From assembly GCA_024104275.1 (NCBI GenBank), contig JAGGHK010000005.1, positions 52,564-116,563 of the forward strand: a stretch of 64,000 bases of DNA, in the 5' to 3' direction. The stretch comes from Bifidobacterium sp. Lineage in GTDB: Bacteria; Actinomycetota; Actinomycetes; Actinomycetales; Bifidobacteriaceae. Of the stretch, positions 1-9,532 are shown piece by piece. How positions within the stretch are numbered: the first letter of the stretch is position 1; each line of letters opens with the position of its first letter. Position numbers and translations under genes: made by a program. Below the pieces are notes generated by a model. It was given only the letters and a program-made list of their open reading frames with translations, was not told the origin of the DNA and ran no database searches.

Positions 1-969
1 CTGGTAATGTTTGCTGATCTCCGGTTCCGGCTGCTCAAAGTCCAGTACTTCCTCAAACGATGGTGCATATGAAAGCCCGGCGTGCTGCGGTTTTCCGGCA
101 AGCTCGTCATAGATGCGTGAAAACGGCCTAGCCAAGCGCTCAATTAATCCGGCGCGGGCGCGGGTCAGGGCAACCCCGACACCGATGAACTGCCCGGTCC
201 ATATTTCCAACCCGTTGAGCGCGGCGTTCTGTGCATCCACCGGTTCACCGCGTTGCCCGAGCTGCTTCAAGAGCGCGGCCCGTTGCTTGGCGATTTTATT
301 GGCGTTGGAGAGGTTGGCTGCATAACCGGGAATCAGCAATGATCCGGCCTGGTCAAGGAATCCGCGCCTTCCCGCCGGATCGCCCGCCACGAGACGCTGG
401 TCGTCAGGGGTAAACGAGACGCTGGGCACTTTGCCGACGATATCGCGCATATAGAGCGAATTCCCGCCATTAATCCGCCCACGATTGGCGCCGCGTGCCG
501 CAATGGTCACCTCATAAGTGGTCTCACGAACATCGTTATCCGCCGGGTAATTGCTGTTCTGAACACTTTCCTGAGAAGTGGCACCACCAATGAGTGCTTC
601 GCTACCTTGTTCGTCATTGCTCGATTGTTCAACGTTTTCACCAACCTCATCAATCGGCGAATTCACAGCAACCTGAACGCTGTCGTTATTAACCGATTCG
701 TGAATAGTTTCAACATCATTGCCGTTGCCATTACCGTTGTTTTCATTGACATTGGCGCGAATGGTGGCCTTGGCCTCGCCACGCTCGATCAGCGGCAGCG
801 TGCTGGAGACGCGGTGGCTGGAGCCGGTGGAGAGCACTTCGACGGCTTCGACGATGTTGGTTTTCCCGAGTCCGTTCGCGCCTTTGAGGATGGTGACCCC
901 GGGCTTGAAATCCACGACAAGATGAGGCCATGAACGGAAATGGTCAAGCGCCAGTCGCGAGATATACAC
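1..969 (-). CDS. recF: DNA replication/repair protein RecF (3' end outside window)
   Basis: RecF is an SMC-like ATPase that loads RecA at single-strand gaps. The frame is open from a GTG at 967-969 to the window edge (323 codons), so the C-terminus is missing. Upstream of the GTG is an AAGGTAAGGGG ribosome site. The N-terminus reads VYISRLALDHFRSWP and the Walker A motif is GANGLGKTN. Later conserved blocks include SVSFTPDDQRLVAGDP. Between an early strand (ATIRA) and TTYEVTIAARG lies an Asn/Glu/Ser-rich stretch of roughly 60-70 residues that I do not expect in this family. The gene follows dnaN on the same strand, the usual actinobacterial order, but a strong hairpin separates the two. Confidence 0.95.
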   Translation of the reverse strand, partial: MYISRLALDHFRSWPHLVVDFKPGVTILKGANGLGKTNIVEAVEVLSTGSSHRVSSTLPLIERGEAKATIRANVNENNGNGNGNDVETIHESVNNDSVQVAVNSPIDEVGENVEQSSNDEQGSEALIGGATSQESVQNSNYPADNDVRETTYEVTIAARGANRGRINGGNSLYMRDIVGKVPSVSFTPDDQRLVAGDPAGRRGFLDQAGSLLIPGYAANLSNANKIAKQRAALLKQLGQRGEPVDAQNAALNGLEIWTGQFIGVGVALTRARAGLIERLARPFSRIYDELAGKPQHAGLSYAPSFEEVLDFEQPEPEISKHYQ

Positions 970-1020
970 CCGAACCCCTTACCTTGTCTTTTTGAATAAC
1001 AATAAACCGCAAAAGAAAAA

Positions 1021-1062
1021 TATCTTACGGTATGCGACTAAATTAGTGAACACCGTAAGATA
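1021..1062 (-). terminator. Intrinsic terminator between dnaN and recF
   Basis: An 11-bp perfect inverted repeat, TATCTTACGGT at 1021-1031 and ACCGTAAGATA at 1052-1062, has a 20-nt loop. Read on the minus strand it is followed by a T-rich tract (ATTTTTC). It probably terminates or attenuates dnaN transcription before recF. Confidence 0.75.
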
Positions 1063-1081
1063 AATTTCATGTTGTAAGAAA

Positions 1082-2203
1082 TCAGTTGAAACGCATGGGA
1101 ACGAGCAGATACCGGTAATCCATCGATTCGTCGGAATCGGCTTCCTGCTGCCCGTTGAATTCGACCGGCTTGACGGCCGTGGTCATCTTCATGCGCACGA
1201 ACGGCTCGGTGATGGCGCTCAGACCTTCGATCAGGTATGACGGGTTGAACGCGACGGTGATGTTCTCGCCGTCCATGTCGATGTCAAGCACTTCCTTGGC
1301 CTGCGATTCGTCGGCGGTTCCGGCGGAAAGCGTCAGGGTGGAGCCTTCGAAGACCATGCGAATCGGCGCATTACGTTCCGCGACCAATGCCACGCGCTTG
1401 ATGGCGCCGAGCAGCGCTTCCTTGGAGATGACGGCCTCGATCGGATACTCATCGGCAAAAAGTCGGTCGACCGCAGGGAATTCTCCATCGATCAGCTGCG
1501 AGGTCGAAACGCGTCCGGCGTTCTCGAAACCAAGCAATGACGGGCTTTCCGGGTCAAAATCGATGACCACGTTCTGGTGTTCGTCGACCGCGCGGGCCAC
1601 ATCGCGCAACAGTGAGCCGCGAACCAGTGTTTCGGTTTGCAAATCGCTGTCCTGCGGAGTCCAGGTGAAGCTGGAACGGGAGAGACGGAAGCGATCGGTC
1701 GAGGTCATCACGACTTTATCGCCGTTGAACTGGATACGCACGCCGGTCAGAACAGGGCGGTTTTCCTCATGCGAGACCGCGACCGAAGCCTGCGAAACCG
1801 CCTGGACGAAGGTCGGGGCATCGACCTGGCCAAGCATCGTCGGGGCTTCGGGCAGATCCGGGTATTCGGATTCCGGCATGAGCTGGAGATTGAACGTCGA
1901 TTTGCCCGAAGTGATGGTCAATGTCGTTTCTGTTGTTGAAAGATAGGCTTTTTCCTGCGGCAACGATTTGGTGATGTCGGCCAAGAGCTTGCCCTGAACA
2001 AGTACTTTTCCAGCTTCGTCCACTCCGGCTTCGATATGATGACGGGCGGAAATCTCATAGTTGAAGGCGGAAAGTTGCAATGTTCCGTCGGCTGCTTCAA
2101 GCTTGATACCAGCGAGAATCGGGTTGGCTGGCCGTGCATCGATGACACGGGTGGTCCAGGCAACTGCGTCCGCAAGTGCGGTGGAGTTGATTTCGACTTT
2201 CAT
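1082..2203 (-). CDS. dnaN: DNA polymerase III beta subunit (sliding clamp)
   Basis: The beta clamp is a ring-shaped homodimer that tethers polymerase III to DNA and is a hub for other replication proteins. At 373 aa it has the usual family length for three clamp domains. The N-terminus MKVEINSTALADAVAW and C-terminus YRYLLVPMRFN are typical of actinobacterial DnaN (the C-terminal MR motif is conserved). The start at 2203 is supported by an AGGAG box 4-5 nt upstream. It is separated from dnaA by a 537-bp region rich in DnaA boxes, and recF follows downstream. Confidence 0.98.
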   Translation of the reverse strand: MKVEINSTALADAVAWTTRVIDARPANPILAGIKLEAADGTLQLSAFNYEISARHHIEAGVDEAGKVLVQGKLLADITKSLPQEKAYLSTTETTLTITSGKSTFNLQLMPESEYPDLPEAPTMLGQVDAPTFVQAVSQASVAVSHEENRPVLTGVRIQFNGDKVVMTSTDRFRLSRSSFTWTPQDSDLQTETLVRGSLLRDVARAVDEHQNVVIDFDPESPSLLGFENAGRVSTSQLIDGEFPAVDRLFADEYPIEAVISKEALLGAIKRVALVAERNAPIRMVFEGSTLTLSAGTADESQAKEVLDIDMDGENITVAFNPSYLIEGLSAITEPFVRMKMTTAVKPVEFNGQQEADSDESMDYRYLLVPMRFN

Positions 2204-2740
2204 AATGCTCCTATTTTGGTTATAACTGGTTTCTATTCTAGTTGCTTCTTTTGTTCGTGAGATACAGATTCAACTTGCTCACTTTGCTTACGATGATGAA
2301 ACGTAAGTTTGCTTTAGTAATCAGGATAATAAGCACGGTGAATATGTGGATAACCCCTCAAACCGCTTACGAACAGCGTTATCCACAGCTTGAGCGCATG
2401 TGGACAACTCGGAGAGGAATTGTGGATAAAACGTCAAGTTATCCACCGTCGAAGCTTCGTGATTTTTCTGTCCACACTTTTTGAAGACTCGTGCACGGCT
2501 TTTCCACAGAATTTATCGGGAGTATCCACGACTTATCCGCTGAGTTTACCCCCATTTGTGAATAACTATGTGGATAAATTTTATGAAATTTCTTTCCACC
2601 AACGGTGTGTCGCAAGGTGGATAACGCGAAAATCAGCCGAAATCGTCTCTCAGAATGAACGTCGCGGACAGTGAATAATGGTGTTGATATTGTATATATG
2701 CATTACGGATTGAGGCTCCGTAAATCGAAAGCAGCGAAAA
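2204..2740. other. oriC: Origin region oriC, dnaN-dnaA intergenic DnaA-box array
   Basis: This gene-free 537 bp between dnaA and dnaN carries many DnaA-box-like 9-mers (consensus TTATCCACA) on both strands. Perfect or near copies are at 2345-2353 (TGTGGATAA), 2379-2387 (TTATCCACA), 2399-2407 (TGTGGACAA), 2421-2429 (TGTGGATAA), 2439-2447 (TTATCCACC), 2468-2476 (CTGTCCACA), 2500-2508 (TTTTCCACA), 2569-2577 (TGTGGATAA) and 2616-2624 (GGTGGATAA). An AT-rich stretch at about 2678-2705 could be an unwinding element. Location next to dnaA and box density together support the chromosomal origin. Which of the two dnaA-flanking arrays is the active unwinding site is not decided by sequence alone. Confidence 0.88.
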
Positions 2741-4729
2741 TCAGCCTTCCGGATGTTGCTTGAGCCGGACGGTGAGTTCCATGACGTAGTTGTAGATCTC
2801 CTGCTTTTCCTGCATTTCGTTGGAGATGCGGGTGTAGGCGTGCATCACGGTGGTGTGGTCGCGGCCGCCGAAGACCTCGCCGATGTCCACGAGGCTCATG
2901 CTGGTCATCTCGCGGGCCAGATACATGGCGATCTGCCGTGCCAGCGCGACGTTCTTGGTGCGCGCACGCCCGACCAGATCGTCGAATGTGAGGTGGAAGT
3001 ACTTGGCCACCTGCCCGATGATGTCGGTCGGCTTGATTTCGACGTCGGTGGTGAAGAAGTCCTGCAGGGTCTGCTCGGCCAAAGCCCGCGAAACCGGTTG
3101 ATTGCTGAGCGACGCGACGGCGGTGACGCGCGTCAATGCCCCCTCGAGCTCGCGAATGTTCTCGGTGAAGCGTTCCGCGATCAGGTCGAGTACGTCGTTG
3201 GGGATGTTGGAATGGTTCATCGAGGCCATCATGCGCAGGATGGCGATGCGGGTCTCGAGGTCCGGCGGCTTGACGTCGACGGTCAGGCCCGATTCGAAGC
3301 GCGAGATGAGACGCGCCTCGAAGCCTTTCAGGTTCTTGGGCGCGACATCCGAGGCGATGACGATGCGCTTGCCGGCCTGGTAGAGCGCGTTGAAGGTGTG
3401 GAAGAACTGCTCGAGTGTGGCTTCCTTGCCGCCAAGGAACTGGATGTCGTCGATCAGCAGCACGTCGACCTCGCGGTAGCGGCGGTTGAACGCGGCGATC
3501 TGGCCCTGGCTCTGGTTCGGGGTCTGCAGCGCCTCGATGAACTCGTTAGTGAACTCCTCGCTGGTGACATAGCGCACTTTGAGCGAGCTGTCCTTGACCA
3601 GCGCGTAATTGCCGATGGCGTTCAAAAGGTGGGTTTTGCCGAGCCCCGAGCCGCCGTAGATACACAGCGGGTTGAAGTCCTTGCCGCTGCCCTCGGCCAC
3701 GGCCAGCGCCACGGTGCGGGCGAAACGGTTGGAGTCGCCGGGCACGAAGGTGTCGAAGGTCGCGTTCTTGTTGAGGTGCGTTTCCGGGTCGCGCGCGGTT
3801 TTCTGGTCGTCCACCTCGAACGGGGGGACGGGCTGGGAAACCGGCTGGGAGATCGGTTGCGGAAGCAACTGGGTTGCGCCAGAAGCCTGTGAATCCGACG
3901 GATGCGATACAGGGAACGATGATTGCTGTGGGGCCGATGACGCTGTGCGCACTTGGTTCGCAGGGTTGTTGAGATTGCCGGGGTTGCCCGAGAAATTCGG
4001 GTTGCTCTGCACGCTTCGGGATTTAGGTGAAGGCTGCGTAGCGGGGAATCCGGTTTGATTCGCGTAGCCTGTTTGATTGGCCGAGACGTTGCCATCATTG
4101 CCTTTACTGGCTGCGGATGTCTGATTCCTCTCAAAATCCGGTTCGTCGAAGGAAAGCTGCGATGCTTCCGGAGGGTTGGTTTCGGGTCGGTATTGACGAT
4201 TGGTTTGATATTGCTGGTAGGAACCGGTTTGTTCTGGTTGTTCGTTCTGTCCGTTGGTTCCGTTCGGCACGGGAGCGGCGCCAAAGCCGTTTCCCGCTAC
4301 CTGCCCGGGGTTTGCAGGCCCGTTTCCAACGTTTTGCGATGGCGGATAAGTCCTATTCTGTTCCGATGTTGCAAAAGCGTCACCACCGTTTTCCGATCCA
4401 CTTTCCTGCGTGACCTGTGGGCCGTTGGCTTGCAACCTGTTGCTTTCGTTTTCTGGTTCCGCGATTTTGAAAGCGGGGAACATGTCATGACCGGTTGCAA
4501 GTTTCAGCGCCCCGAGCAGAGCGTGGTTGAGTTCGCCCTGAAGAGCCTGCTGGGTGGCGGCATTGGCGACGCAGAGCACGATGGTCGGGCCGAACACGCC
4601 CTCGGGGCGAACGCCTTCGAGCCAGCCTTTGCTGCGGGGGGTGATCGAAGTGTCCTGACGCAACACCGCAAGGGCGTCATCCCAAATCCGTATGGCTTGG
4701 GTTAGGGGGTCATTCGACTCGTTTGCCAT
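2741..4729 (-). CDS. dnaA: Chromosomal replication initiator protein DnaA
   Basis: DnaA is the AAA+ initiator that binds DnaA boxes and opens oriC. Domain I lies at about 1-90. Domains III/IV occupy the C-terminal half and contain Walker A (GGSGLGKTH), Walker B ([13 protein letters not shown]) and the DNA-binding signature [11 protein letters not shown] near the end. At 662 aa it is unusually long because domain II, about residues 105-310, is a Gln/Asn/Pro/Ser-rich linker of roughly 200 residues; many DnaA proteins have well under 100 there. The ATG at 4729 has an AGGAAAGAG ribosome site. DnaA boxes flank the gene on both sides. Confidence 0.98.
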   Translation of the reverse strand: MANESNDPLTQAIRIWDDALAVLRQDTSITPRSKGWLEGVRPEGVFGPTIVLCVANAATQQALQGELNHALLGALKLATGHDMFPAFKIAEPENESNRLQANGPQVTQESGSENGGDAFATSEQNRTYPPSQNVGNGPANPGQVAGNGFGAAPVPNGTNGQNEQPEQTGSYQQYQTNRQYRPETNPPEASQLSFDEPDFERNQTSAASKGNDGNVSANQTGYANQTGFPATQPSPKSRSVQSNPNFSGNPGNLNNPANQVRTASSAPQQSSFPVSHPSDSQASGATQLLPQPISQPVSQPVPPFEVDDQKTARDPETHLNKNATFDTFVPGDSNRFARTVALAVAEGSGKDFNPLCIYGGSGLGKTHLLNAIGNYALVKDSSLKVRYVTSEEFTNEFIEALQTPNQSQGQIAAFNRRYREVDVLLIDDIQFLGGKEATLEQFFHTFNALYQAGKRIVIASDVAPKNLKGFEARLISRFESGLTVDVKPPDLETRIAILRMMASMNHSNIPNDVLDLIAERFTENIRELEGALTRVTAVASLSNQPVSRALAEQTLQDFFTTDVEIKPTDIIGQVAKYFHLTFDDLVGRARTKNVALARQIAMYLAREMTSMSLVDIGEVFGGRDHTTVMHAYTRISNEMQEKQEIYNYVMELTVRLKQHPEG

Positions 4730-5145
4730 AGTGGCTCTTTCCTAGGTTCTACGTACGTTTTTCCGGCAGCGATGCCGAGGCGTCGCGTCAGTCCCGATCC
4801 GATCCGGCACCGTGCTGCTCAACTGCTGACTTCGGCGATGCAATAAACTATATGTACTCTGACGCCTCGAAGTTATCCACCGTCTTGCGTGTTGGAAACA
4901 TTGAAATGTGAATAACATCAATGTAATTTGTGGATAACTTTAGGACGATAAACGGCGTAACTTCAACCTTTCGAAGGTGTTACCGGCCGTATGGCGAATT
5001 GTGAAGATGCCCGATAAGTTATCCACATTTTAACTGACGGAATTCCTTCGGTTTGACTTGGGACTAGGGGTGAGAGTAATTTGGTAGAGCTTGACTCATG
5101 AGGAGCCGTGCTTCGGCATGGCTAAAAACAAACCGGGAGCATATT
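4730..5145. other. dnaA-rpmH intergenic region with DnaA boxes
   Basis: This 416-bp gene-free region lies between the divergent dnaA and rpmH genes. DnaA-box matches are at 4873-4881 (TTATCCACC), 4929-4937 (TGTGGATAA) and 5019-5027 (TTATCCACA). It must also contain the promoters of dnaA and of the rpmH operon. The boxes could contribute to the origin or autoregulate dnaA. Confidence 0.75.
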
Positions 5146-5280
5146 ATGAAGAGGACATTCCAACCGAATAACCGCCGTCGCCACATGAAGCACGGATTCC
5201 GCGCTCGCATGCGCACCCGTGCCGGCCGCGCGGTCCTGAACCGCCGCCGCGCCAAGGGCCGCAAGAACCTGGCTGTCTGA
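5146..5280 (+). CDS. rpmH: 50S ribosomal protein L34
   Basis: L34 is a 44-residue basic ribosomal protein with the family-typical start [19 protein letters not shown] and end [11 protein letters not shown]. An upstream in-frame ATG at 5098 would add 16 residues with no family support. The ATG at 5146 has a GGGAGC ribosome site and matches the universal N-terminus. It is first in the rpmH-rnpA-yidD-yidC-khpB-rsmG order common to most bacteria beside the origin. Confidence 0.98.
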   Translation: MKRTFQPNNRRRHMKHGFRARMRTRAGRAVLNRRRAKGRKNLAV

Positions 5281-5299
5281 TCAAACCGGCAGCAAGGGC

Positions 5300-5815
5300 A
5301 TGAATCGGCTGCAAAGCCATCGTGATTTTGTCCGGGTGCTGAAGCGTCGCAGAAAAGTCACACAAAAGGATATCGTCGTGCATTTCTTGGTGTACGACGA
5401 TTCTTGTTGTACTCACGCCGATGACCGACATACCGCTGCAGCACACGCAGAATCGAACGGCGAGGCTATGGAAGCTACGGATGGTTCCGTATCCGCAGAC
5501 GCACTTCGGCAGAAGATGTCAGGGCGACGCCTTGGGCTTGCCGTGTCAAAAAACGTCGGCAACGCCGTGACGCGCAATCACGTCAAGCGGCGTTTTCGCG
5601 TTTTGGCGAGGACTTACGAAAACAATCTGCCAAGGCATTGCGATATTGTCATGCGTGCCAAGCCGAGCGCGGCCCGCGCGGATTTCTCTTCTTTGGATGC
5701 CCAAGTGGACGATTTGTTCGCTGAGGTAAGCCTCAAGGCGACTCGAAACGGCAAGTCGTGGTCAAATCGGGATGGATTAAAGTCGTCAGCCAATCGTCAA
5801 GGTGGCCGATCATGA
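5300..5815 (+). CDS. rnpA: Ribonuclease P protein component, with internal insertion
   Basis: RnpA is the protein cofactor of RNase P, which trims tRNA 5' leaders. The core is clear: an N-terminus like [20 protein letters not shown] and the signature [25 protein letters not shown]. At 171 aa it is about 50 residues longer than the usual 115-125. The excess is an acidic, Ala/His-rich insertion of about 40 residues between the first strand (IVVHFLV) and [10 protein letters not shown], plus a polar C-terminal tail. The stop overlaps the yidD start (ATGA), which suggests translational coupling. Confidence 0.95.
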   Translation: MNRLQSHRDFVRVLKRRRKVTQKDIVVHFLVYDDSCCTHADDRHTAAAHAESNGEAMEATDGSVSADALRQKMSGRRLGLAVSKNVGNAVTRNHVKRRFRVLARTYENNLPRHCDIVMRAKPSAARADFSSLDAQVDDLFAEVSLKATRNGKSWSNRDGLKSSANRQGGRS

Positions 5816-6333
5816 CTGCCGTAAGCGTAGCGAAAACCATGCCGACAATGAATATTTCCCGTGCCTGTAGGCAATCAGCCCGAGCGGCAAAAGTCGAAAA
5901 GGCGATTGAGGCGGGGCAAACGGGTTCTGCAAGCATGTCCGGTCGCTCGACTGCTTCGGAAGCGGTGAATACGGTAGTTGTCGCGGGGACAAGGATGCAG
6001 GCTTTTCCTGCCGGCAAATCCCGTTCCATAGTCGCTCGCGCGATGCTCGCGGCCGTCCGCTGGTATCAGGTCCATATTTCCGCCGGCAACCCGCCATGCT
6101 GCAAGTATTATCCGTCCTGCTCCAACTACGCGATCCAGGCGGTGACGCGTTACGGGGCGGCCCGCGGGGGATTGCTGGCTGTATTACGGCTTCTGCGCTG
6201 CCGGCCGTGGAGCAACGGAGGCATTGACGACGTGCCCCAGCACTATTCGATTTTCTATAGATTTTCCTGGTCCAAAGCTCACGAAGAGCCGCGACTGACC
6301 CCATTGGCCTCAGACGTGAAGGAGACGGCCTAA
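5812..6333 (+). CDS. yidD: Membrane protein insertion efficiency factor YidD
   Basis: YidD assists YidC-dependent membrane protein insertion. The core is in the C-terminal half: [32 protein letters not shown] followed by [12 protein letters not shown], with the conserved cysteines, read here in two adjacent blocks. I chose the ATG at 5812 because it forms a 4-bp ATGA overlap with the rnpA stop; a start at 5758 would sit inside rnpA. The product is 173 aa, about twice the common YidD length, owing to an approximately 80-residue N-terminal extension of no recognisable fold. Its stop codon overlaps the yidC start (TAATG). Confidence 0.92.
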   Translation: MTAVSVAKTMPTMNISRACRQSARAAKVEKAIEAGQTGSASMSGRSTASEAVNTVVVAGTRMQAFPAGKSRSIVARAMLAAVRWYQVHISAGNPPCCKYYPSCSNYAIQAVTRYGAARGGLLAVLRLLRCRPWSNGGIDDVPQHYSIFYRFSWSKAHEEPRLTPLASDVKETA

Positions 6334-7358
6334 TGCACTTCATTACCAATCCTGATTACAATCACTTCCTTCTCGATCAAGGCCTGTTCGGCTGGGTCTA
6401 TAAGATTCTGACACCCATCGAATGGTTGATGAGCGAGATCATGTACTGGTTCCACAAGCTCATGACGCTGATCGGCCTGCCGTCGCGCGGCCTTTCGTGG
6501 ATTCTCGCCATCGTCTTCCTCGTGCTCGTCGTCCACGCCATCATCCTGCCGATGTACATCAAGCAGATGAAGGCCATGACCAAGATGCAGGCCCTGCAGC
6601 CCAAGATGATGCACATCCAGAAGAAATACAAGGGCAAGACGGACCAGGCCAGCAAAGAGGCCATGAGCCGCGAGACCATGAAGCTTTATCAGGACAACAA
6701 GGTCAACCCGATGGGTTCCTGCCTGCCTATGGTCGTTCAGGGCCCGGTCTTCATGTGCATGTTCTATATGCTTTCGGCTATCCCCTATATCGCGCACGGT
6801 TCGCGCGGGACGCTCGGCGCTTTCGACAAGGCGACCGCGGCTGAATTCGCGGACACCTATCTTTTCGGTCTGAAGATCTCCAACACGTTCGGTATGGCGG
6901 ATGTCTCCGGCAAGATCATCATCGGTATCTTCACCGTCCTGATGTGCCTGGCGATGTGGTACATGCAGTTCAACAACATGCGCAAGAACCTGCCGCCGTC
7001 CTCGATGGAGGGCCAGCAGTACAAGATGCAGCAGATGATGACCTGGATCTTCCCGCTGATGTATATCTTCTCCGCCATCTCCATGCCGTTCGCCGTGCTC
7101 GTCTACTGGCTGACCAACAACATCTGCAACATGCTTCGTTCGCTTTGGCAGGTCCGCGAGTTCCCGACGCCGGGTTCCCGCGCGGACGACGAGAAGAAGA
7201 AGCGTGACCACACCAACGAGAACAAGCGTCGTAAGAAGGCCGGCCAGATATCGCTCGAGGAAGAGGCTTTGCAGAAGGCCGAAGAGGAAGCGAAATTGCG
7301 TGAAGAGCACGGCTACCAGCGTGAGCAGCCGAAGCGTAAGCGCAAGAAGAAAAAGTAA
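6333..7358 (+). CDS. yidC: Membrane protein insertase YidC (Oxa1 family)
   Basis: YidC inserts and folds inner-membrane proteins, alone or with SecYEG. The 341-aa protein has the short Gram-positive/actinobacterial form. It has hydrophobic segments near residues 25-40, 50-75, 130-155, 185-210 and 235-260, with the conserved hydrophilic cytoplasmic loop (MTKMQALQPKMMHIQKKYKG) and the NPMGSCLPMV block. The C-terminus is highly basic (PKRKRKKKK), a ribosome-binding feature. The start shares one base with the yidD stop, so the two are likely co-translated. Confidence 0.97.
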   Translation: MHFITNPDYNHFLLDQGLFGWVYKILTPIEWLMSEIMYWFHKLMTLIGLPSRGLSWILAIVFLVLVVHAIILPMYIKQMKAMTKMQALQPKMMHIQKKYKGKTDQASKEAMSRETMKLYQDNKVNPMGSCLPMVVQGPVFMCMFYMLSAIPYIAHGSRGTLGAFDKATAAEFADTYLFGLKISNTFGMADVSGKIIIGIFTVLMCLAMWYMQFNNMRKNLPPSSMEGQQYKMQQMMTWIFPLMYIFSAISMPFAVLVYWLTNNICNMLRSLWQVREFPTPGSRADDEKKKRDHTNENKRRKKAGQISLEEEALQKAEEEAKLREEHGYQREQPKRKRKKKK

Positions 7359-7456
7359 AGCGTTGTCCGGCCTCGTTCGTACTTGTATTACATATAACAT
7401 TCGGGGTCGGGTATGGTTTAAACTTAAGGTCAATAAGTCGGGTAAAGGAGTTGAAT

Positions 7457-8140
7457 ATGTCGCGTGATGAAGAAAAGACGGTCGAGCAGCTCAATGACGA
7501 AGCTGACATCGCCGCTGACTACCTCGAAGGACTGCTGGACATCGCCGATTACGAAGGCGATATCGAGATGGGCGTGCGCAACGGGCGCCCCACGGTTCAG
7601 ATTGTCGCGGATGACGATGAGGACATCAAGAACCTCATCGGCCACAAGGGTGAGGTCGTAGATGCATTACAATTGCTAACTCGTTTGGCCGTGCAGCAGA
7701 AGACGGGGGATCGGTCTCGACTGATTCTTGATGTTGATGGCTACTTGAAGAAGCGTCGTCAGCATTTGCGCGATTTGGCTCTTGATGTCATTGACGATGT
7801 GCGTGAGACCGGCGAGCCCGCGAATCTTGATCCGATGAATTCCTTCGAGCGCAAGGTCGTTCATGATCTGGTTCGTGAGGAAGGGCTTAAGTCCCGTTCT
7901 CACGGCGAGGAACCGCACCGTTATGTCACCATCTATCTCAAGCCCAACGCCACGGATGATGATCTTGGCGACGATGATGACTTTGACGAAGATGCACCTC
8001 AAAATGTTTCACGTGAAACAATTGTCGATGTCGTTGAAACCGACGAGGATGCTCAGGATTCCGAAGATGTTGATGAGCCCCTTGACGACCAAGACGATTT
8101 GGATGAGCGCGATGAAGATGAAGCAGACGATGAGCGTTGA
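7457..8140 (+). CDS. khpB: KhpB/Jag RNA-binding protein (KH + R3H)
   Basis: KhpB (Jag, SpoIIIJ-associated) binds RNA with KhpA and influences cell division and wall growth. The KH region includes the loop LIGHKGEVVDALQLL, and an R3H region follows (SFERKVVHDLV, then GLKSRSHGEEPHRYV). The C-terminal 65 residues are almost entirely Asp/Glu. I chose the ATG at 7457 because AAAGGAG lies 6 nt upstream; a TTG at 7451 is less likely. The acidic tail is interrupted by NVSRET, encoded by a perfect parS site (8005-8020), so the DNA-level signal overlaps coding sequence. Confidence 0.93.
   Translation: MSRDEEKTVEQLNDEADIAADYLEGLLDIADYEGDIEMGVRNGRPTVQIVADDDEDIKNLIGHKGEVVDALQLLTRLAVQQKTGDRSRLILDVDGYLKKRRQHLRDLALDVIDDVRETGEPANLDPMNSFERKVVHDLVREEGLKSRSHGEEPHRYVTIYLKPNATDDDLGDDDDFDEDAPQNVSRETIVDVVETDEDAQDSEDVDEPLDDQDDLDERDEDEADDER
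8005..8020. promoter_or_regulatory. parS: parS site inside khpB
   Basis: A perfect 16-bp palindrome, TGTTTCACGTGAAACA, matches the universal ParB-binding centromere site. It lies within the acidic-tail coding sequence of khpB, about 1.8 kb from parA. Confidence 0.93.
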
Positions 8141-8179
8141 TTAGTCGCTGCTGTTTAAAATAATGAATTTTTTCTGTAA

Positions 8180-8213
8180 TGTGGGGGTCTGGCTTTAAAA
8201 CCGGACCCCCACA
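8180..8213 (+). terminator. Terminator after khpB
   Basis: The arms TGTGGGGGTC and GACCCCCACA, extended inward by further pairs (one G-U) around TTTAAAA, are followed by T-rich sequence. This GC-rich hairpin separates khpB from rsmG. Confidence 0.8.
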
Positions 8214-8367
8214 TGCGCTTTATGAATCTTTATTTTATTACATGAAAGTTCTTTTCCGATTCACACTATATTTTTTGGTTTGCTCGATATTTAGTTTTTG
8301 ATTATCAGCGTTATATGTGCAAAGTCTCTGGTAGATTTGTTATTGTTTTCGATAAGTAAGGGATGAA

Positions 8368-9054
8368 ATGGACGCACAGGTACATACCGACGAAGAGCTG
8401 GAGAAGTCCACACTATTGCAAGATGTGTTCGGTGACGTGTTTCCGAAGATGGAAACCTTTAAAAAGAAGCTTGCCAAAGAAGGCGAGGAGCGAGGCATCA
8501 TAGGACCACGTGACGTGGATATCATCTGGGAACGCCATATTCTTAACTCGGCCGCTATCGTCCCATTCATCGAATCCTCTACTGAAGGCGAACGTTTCAA
8601 GACGGTTGCAGATATTGGAAGTGGTGGTGGCTTCCCCGGTATTGTGGTGGCGGCATGCCTTCCTGATCATGAGGTTACGTTGATCGAGACAATGGAACGC
8701 AGAGTCGATTGGCTTAATGAATGTGTCGACGAACTGGAACTTGGAAACGTTCGAGTCGTCCGTGCCCGGGCAGAGGAATATATCCAAAAACTCAAACATG
8801 ACAAGAGCTTGCACCCATTTGCCGTCGTTACCTGCCGGGCTGTCGCGCCGATGACCAAACTCAGCGGATGGACCTTGCCTCTGCTTAAACACGGTGGCCA
8901 ACTTATTGCGCTGAAGGGTCGTTCTGCACCGGCTGAAGTTCGTAAAGCCGCCAAAGAGATTCAAAAACAAGGTGGGCGAAATCCGCAAGTGCTTGAAGCG
9001 CCGATTGCTGACGGATTTGAACCTACGCATGTGGTGATTGTAGACAAGAAATAA
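8368..9054 (+). CDS. rsmG: 16S rRNA (guanine527-N7)-methyltransferase RsmG
   Basis: RsmG (GidB) methylates G527 of 16S rRNA using S-adenosylmethionine; loss in other bacteria gives low-level streptomycin resistance. At 228 aa it has family length. The N-terminal RsmG block ([18 protein letters not shown]) is followed by the SAM-binding glycine motif [13 protein letters not shown] and a conserved RAEEY segment. The start at 8368 lies after a weak AAGGGATGAA site. It is the last housekeeping gene before the parS/parA region. Confidence 0.96.
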   Translation: MDAQVHTDEELEKSTLLQDVFGDVFPKMETFKKKLAKEGEERGIIGPRDVDIIWERHILNSAAIVPFIESSTEGERFKTVADIGSGGGFPGIVVAACLPDHEVTLIETMERRVDWLNECVDELELGNVRVVRARAEEYIQKLKHDKSLHPFAVVTCRAVAPMTKLSGWTLPLLKHGGQLIALKGRSAPAEVRKAAKEIQKQGGRNPQVLEAPIADGFEPTHVVIVDKK

Positions 9055-9069
9055 TGCTCACTGGTTCTT

Positions 9070-9109
9070 AATTACGGGGAATGTTTCACGTGAAACATTC
9101 CCCGTAATT
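9070..9109. promoter_or_regulatory. parS: parS centred in a 40-bp perfect palindrome
   Basis: A perfect parS (9082-9097) sits exactly at the centre of a fully symmetric 40-bp palindrome, whose outer arms are ATTACGGGGAA and TTCCCCGTAAT. It lies 15 bp after the rsmG stop and is followed by TGTTTATG. It may serve both as a ParB site and as the rsmG transcription terminator. Confidence 0.9.
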
Positions 9110-9184
9110 GTTTATGACATCATTTTCAGCCCATTGGTCAATCTGATCTCATTGGTGAATGAGCTTTAAATTATTTCTTTAAAG

Positions 9185-9516
9185 TGTCTCAAGTGAAACA
9201 ATCTTCGTTTTCTTTGATGTTTTGTACCAATCTATCGAAATGATAATTCTATATTAAACGTATTCATTCGAGAATTGAACATTACATTCTTTCGTGATTG
9301 CGAAGTTTATTGATTTCGATTTTGTCGACTCAGAAACTCATTAGGCGATGAGGAGAGATGTTCGAAGTTTGGATTTTTAAATAAAGCAATTTGAATTGCT
9401 TCACGTGAAACATTTTCGATTTCGCTTATACTAAGCGAGCGTGCATTCGGATTAAATGCTGCTCCTTTACTATTGTCTTCATGTAATTTTTCCGGCAAGT
9501 TGTTTCACGTGAAACA
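9185..9516. promoter_or_regulatory. parS: Further parS sites upstream of parA
   Basis: A perfect TGTTTCACGTGAAACA is at 9501-9516. A one-mismatch copy (TGCTTCACGTGAAACA) is at 9397-9412, and a degenerate two-mismatch copy (TGTCTCAAGTGAAACA) is at 9185-9200. With the sites in khpB and parB these form the ParB loading centre. The rest of the 9110-9500 stretch shows no convincing gene. Confidence 0.85.
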
Positions 9517-9532
9517 TTCCCGCTGACCTGAC

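Noticed and set aside
2753-3892. A 379-codon frame antisense to dnaA
   Set aside because: It is a high-GC shadow of the dnaA codon pattern; the dnaA frame has full domain support.
9307-9498. A 63-codon minus-strand frame between rsmG and parA
   Set aside because: It has no ribosome site or recognisable domain, and its NVSRE segment is simply a translated degenerate parS.
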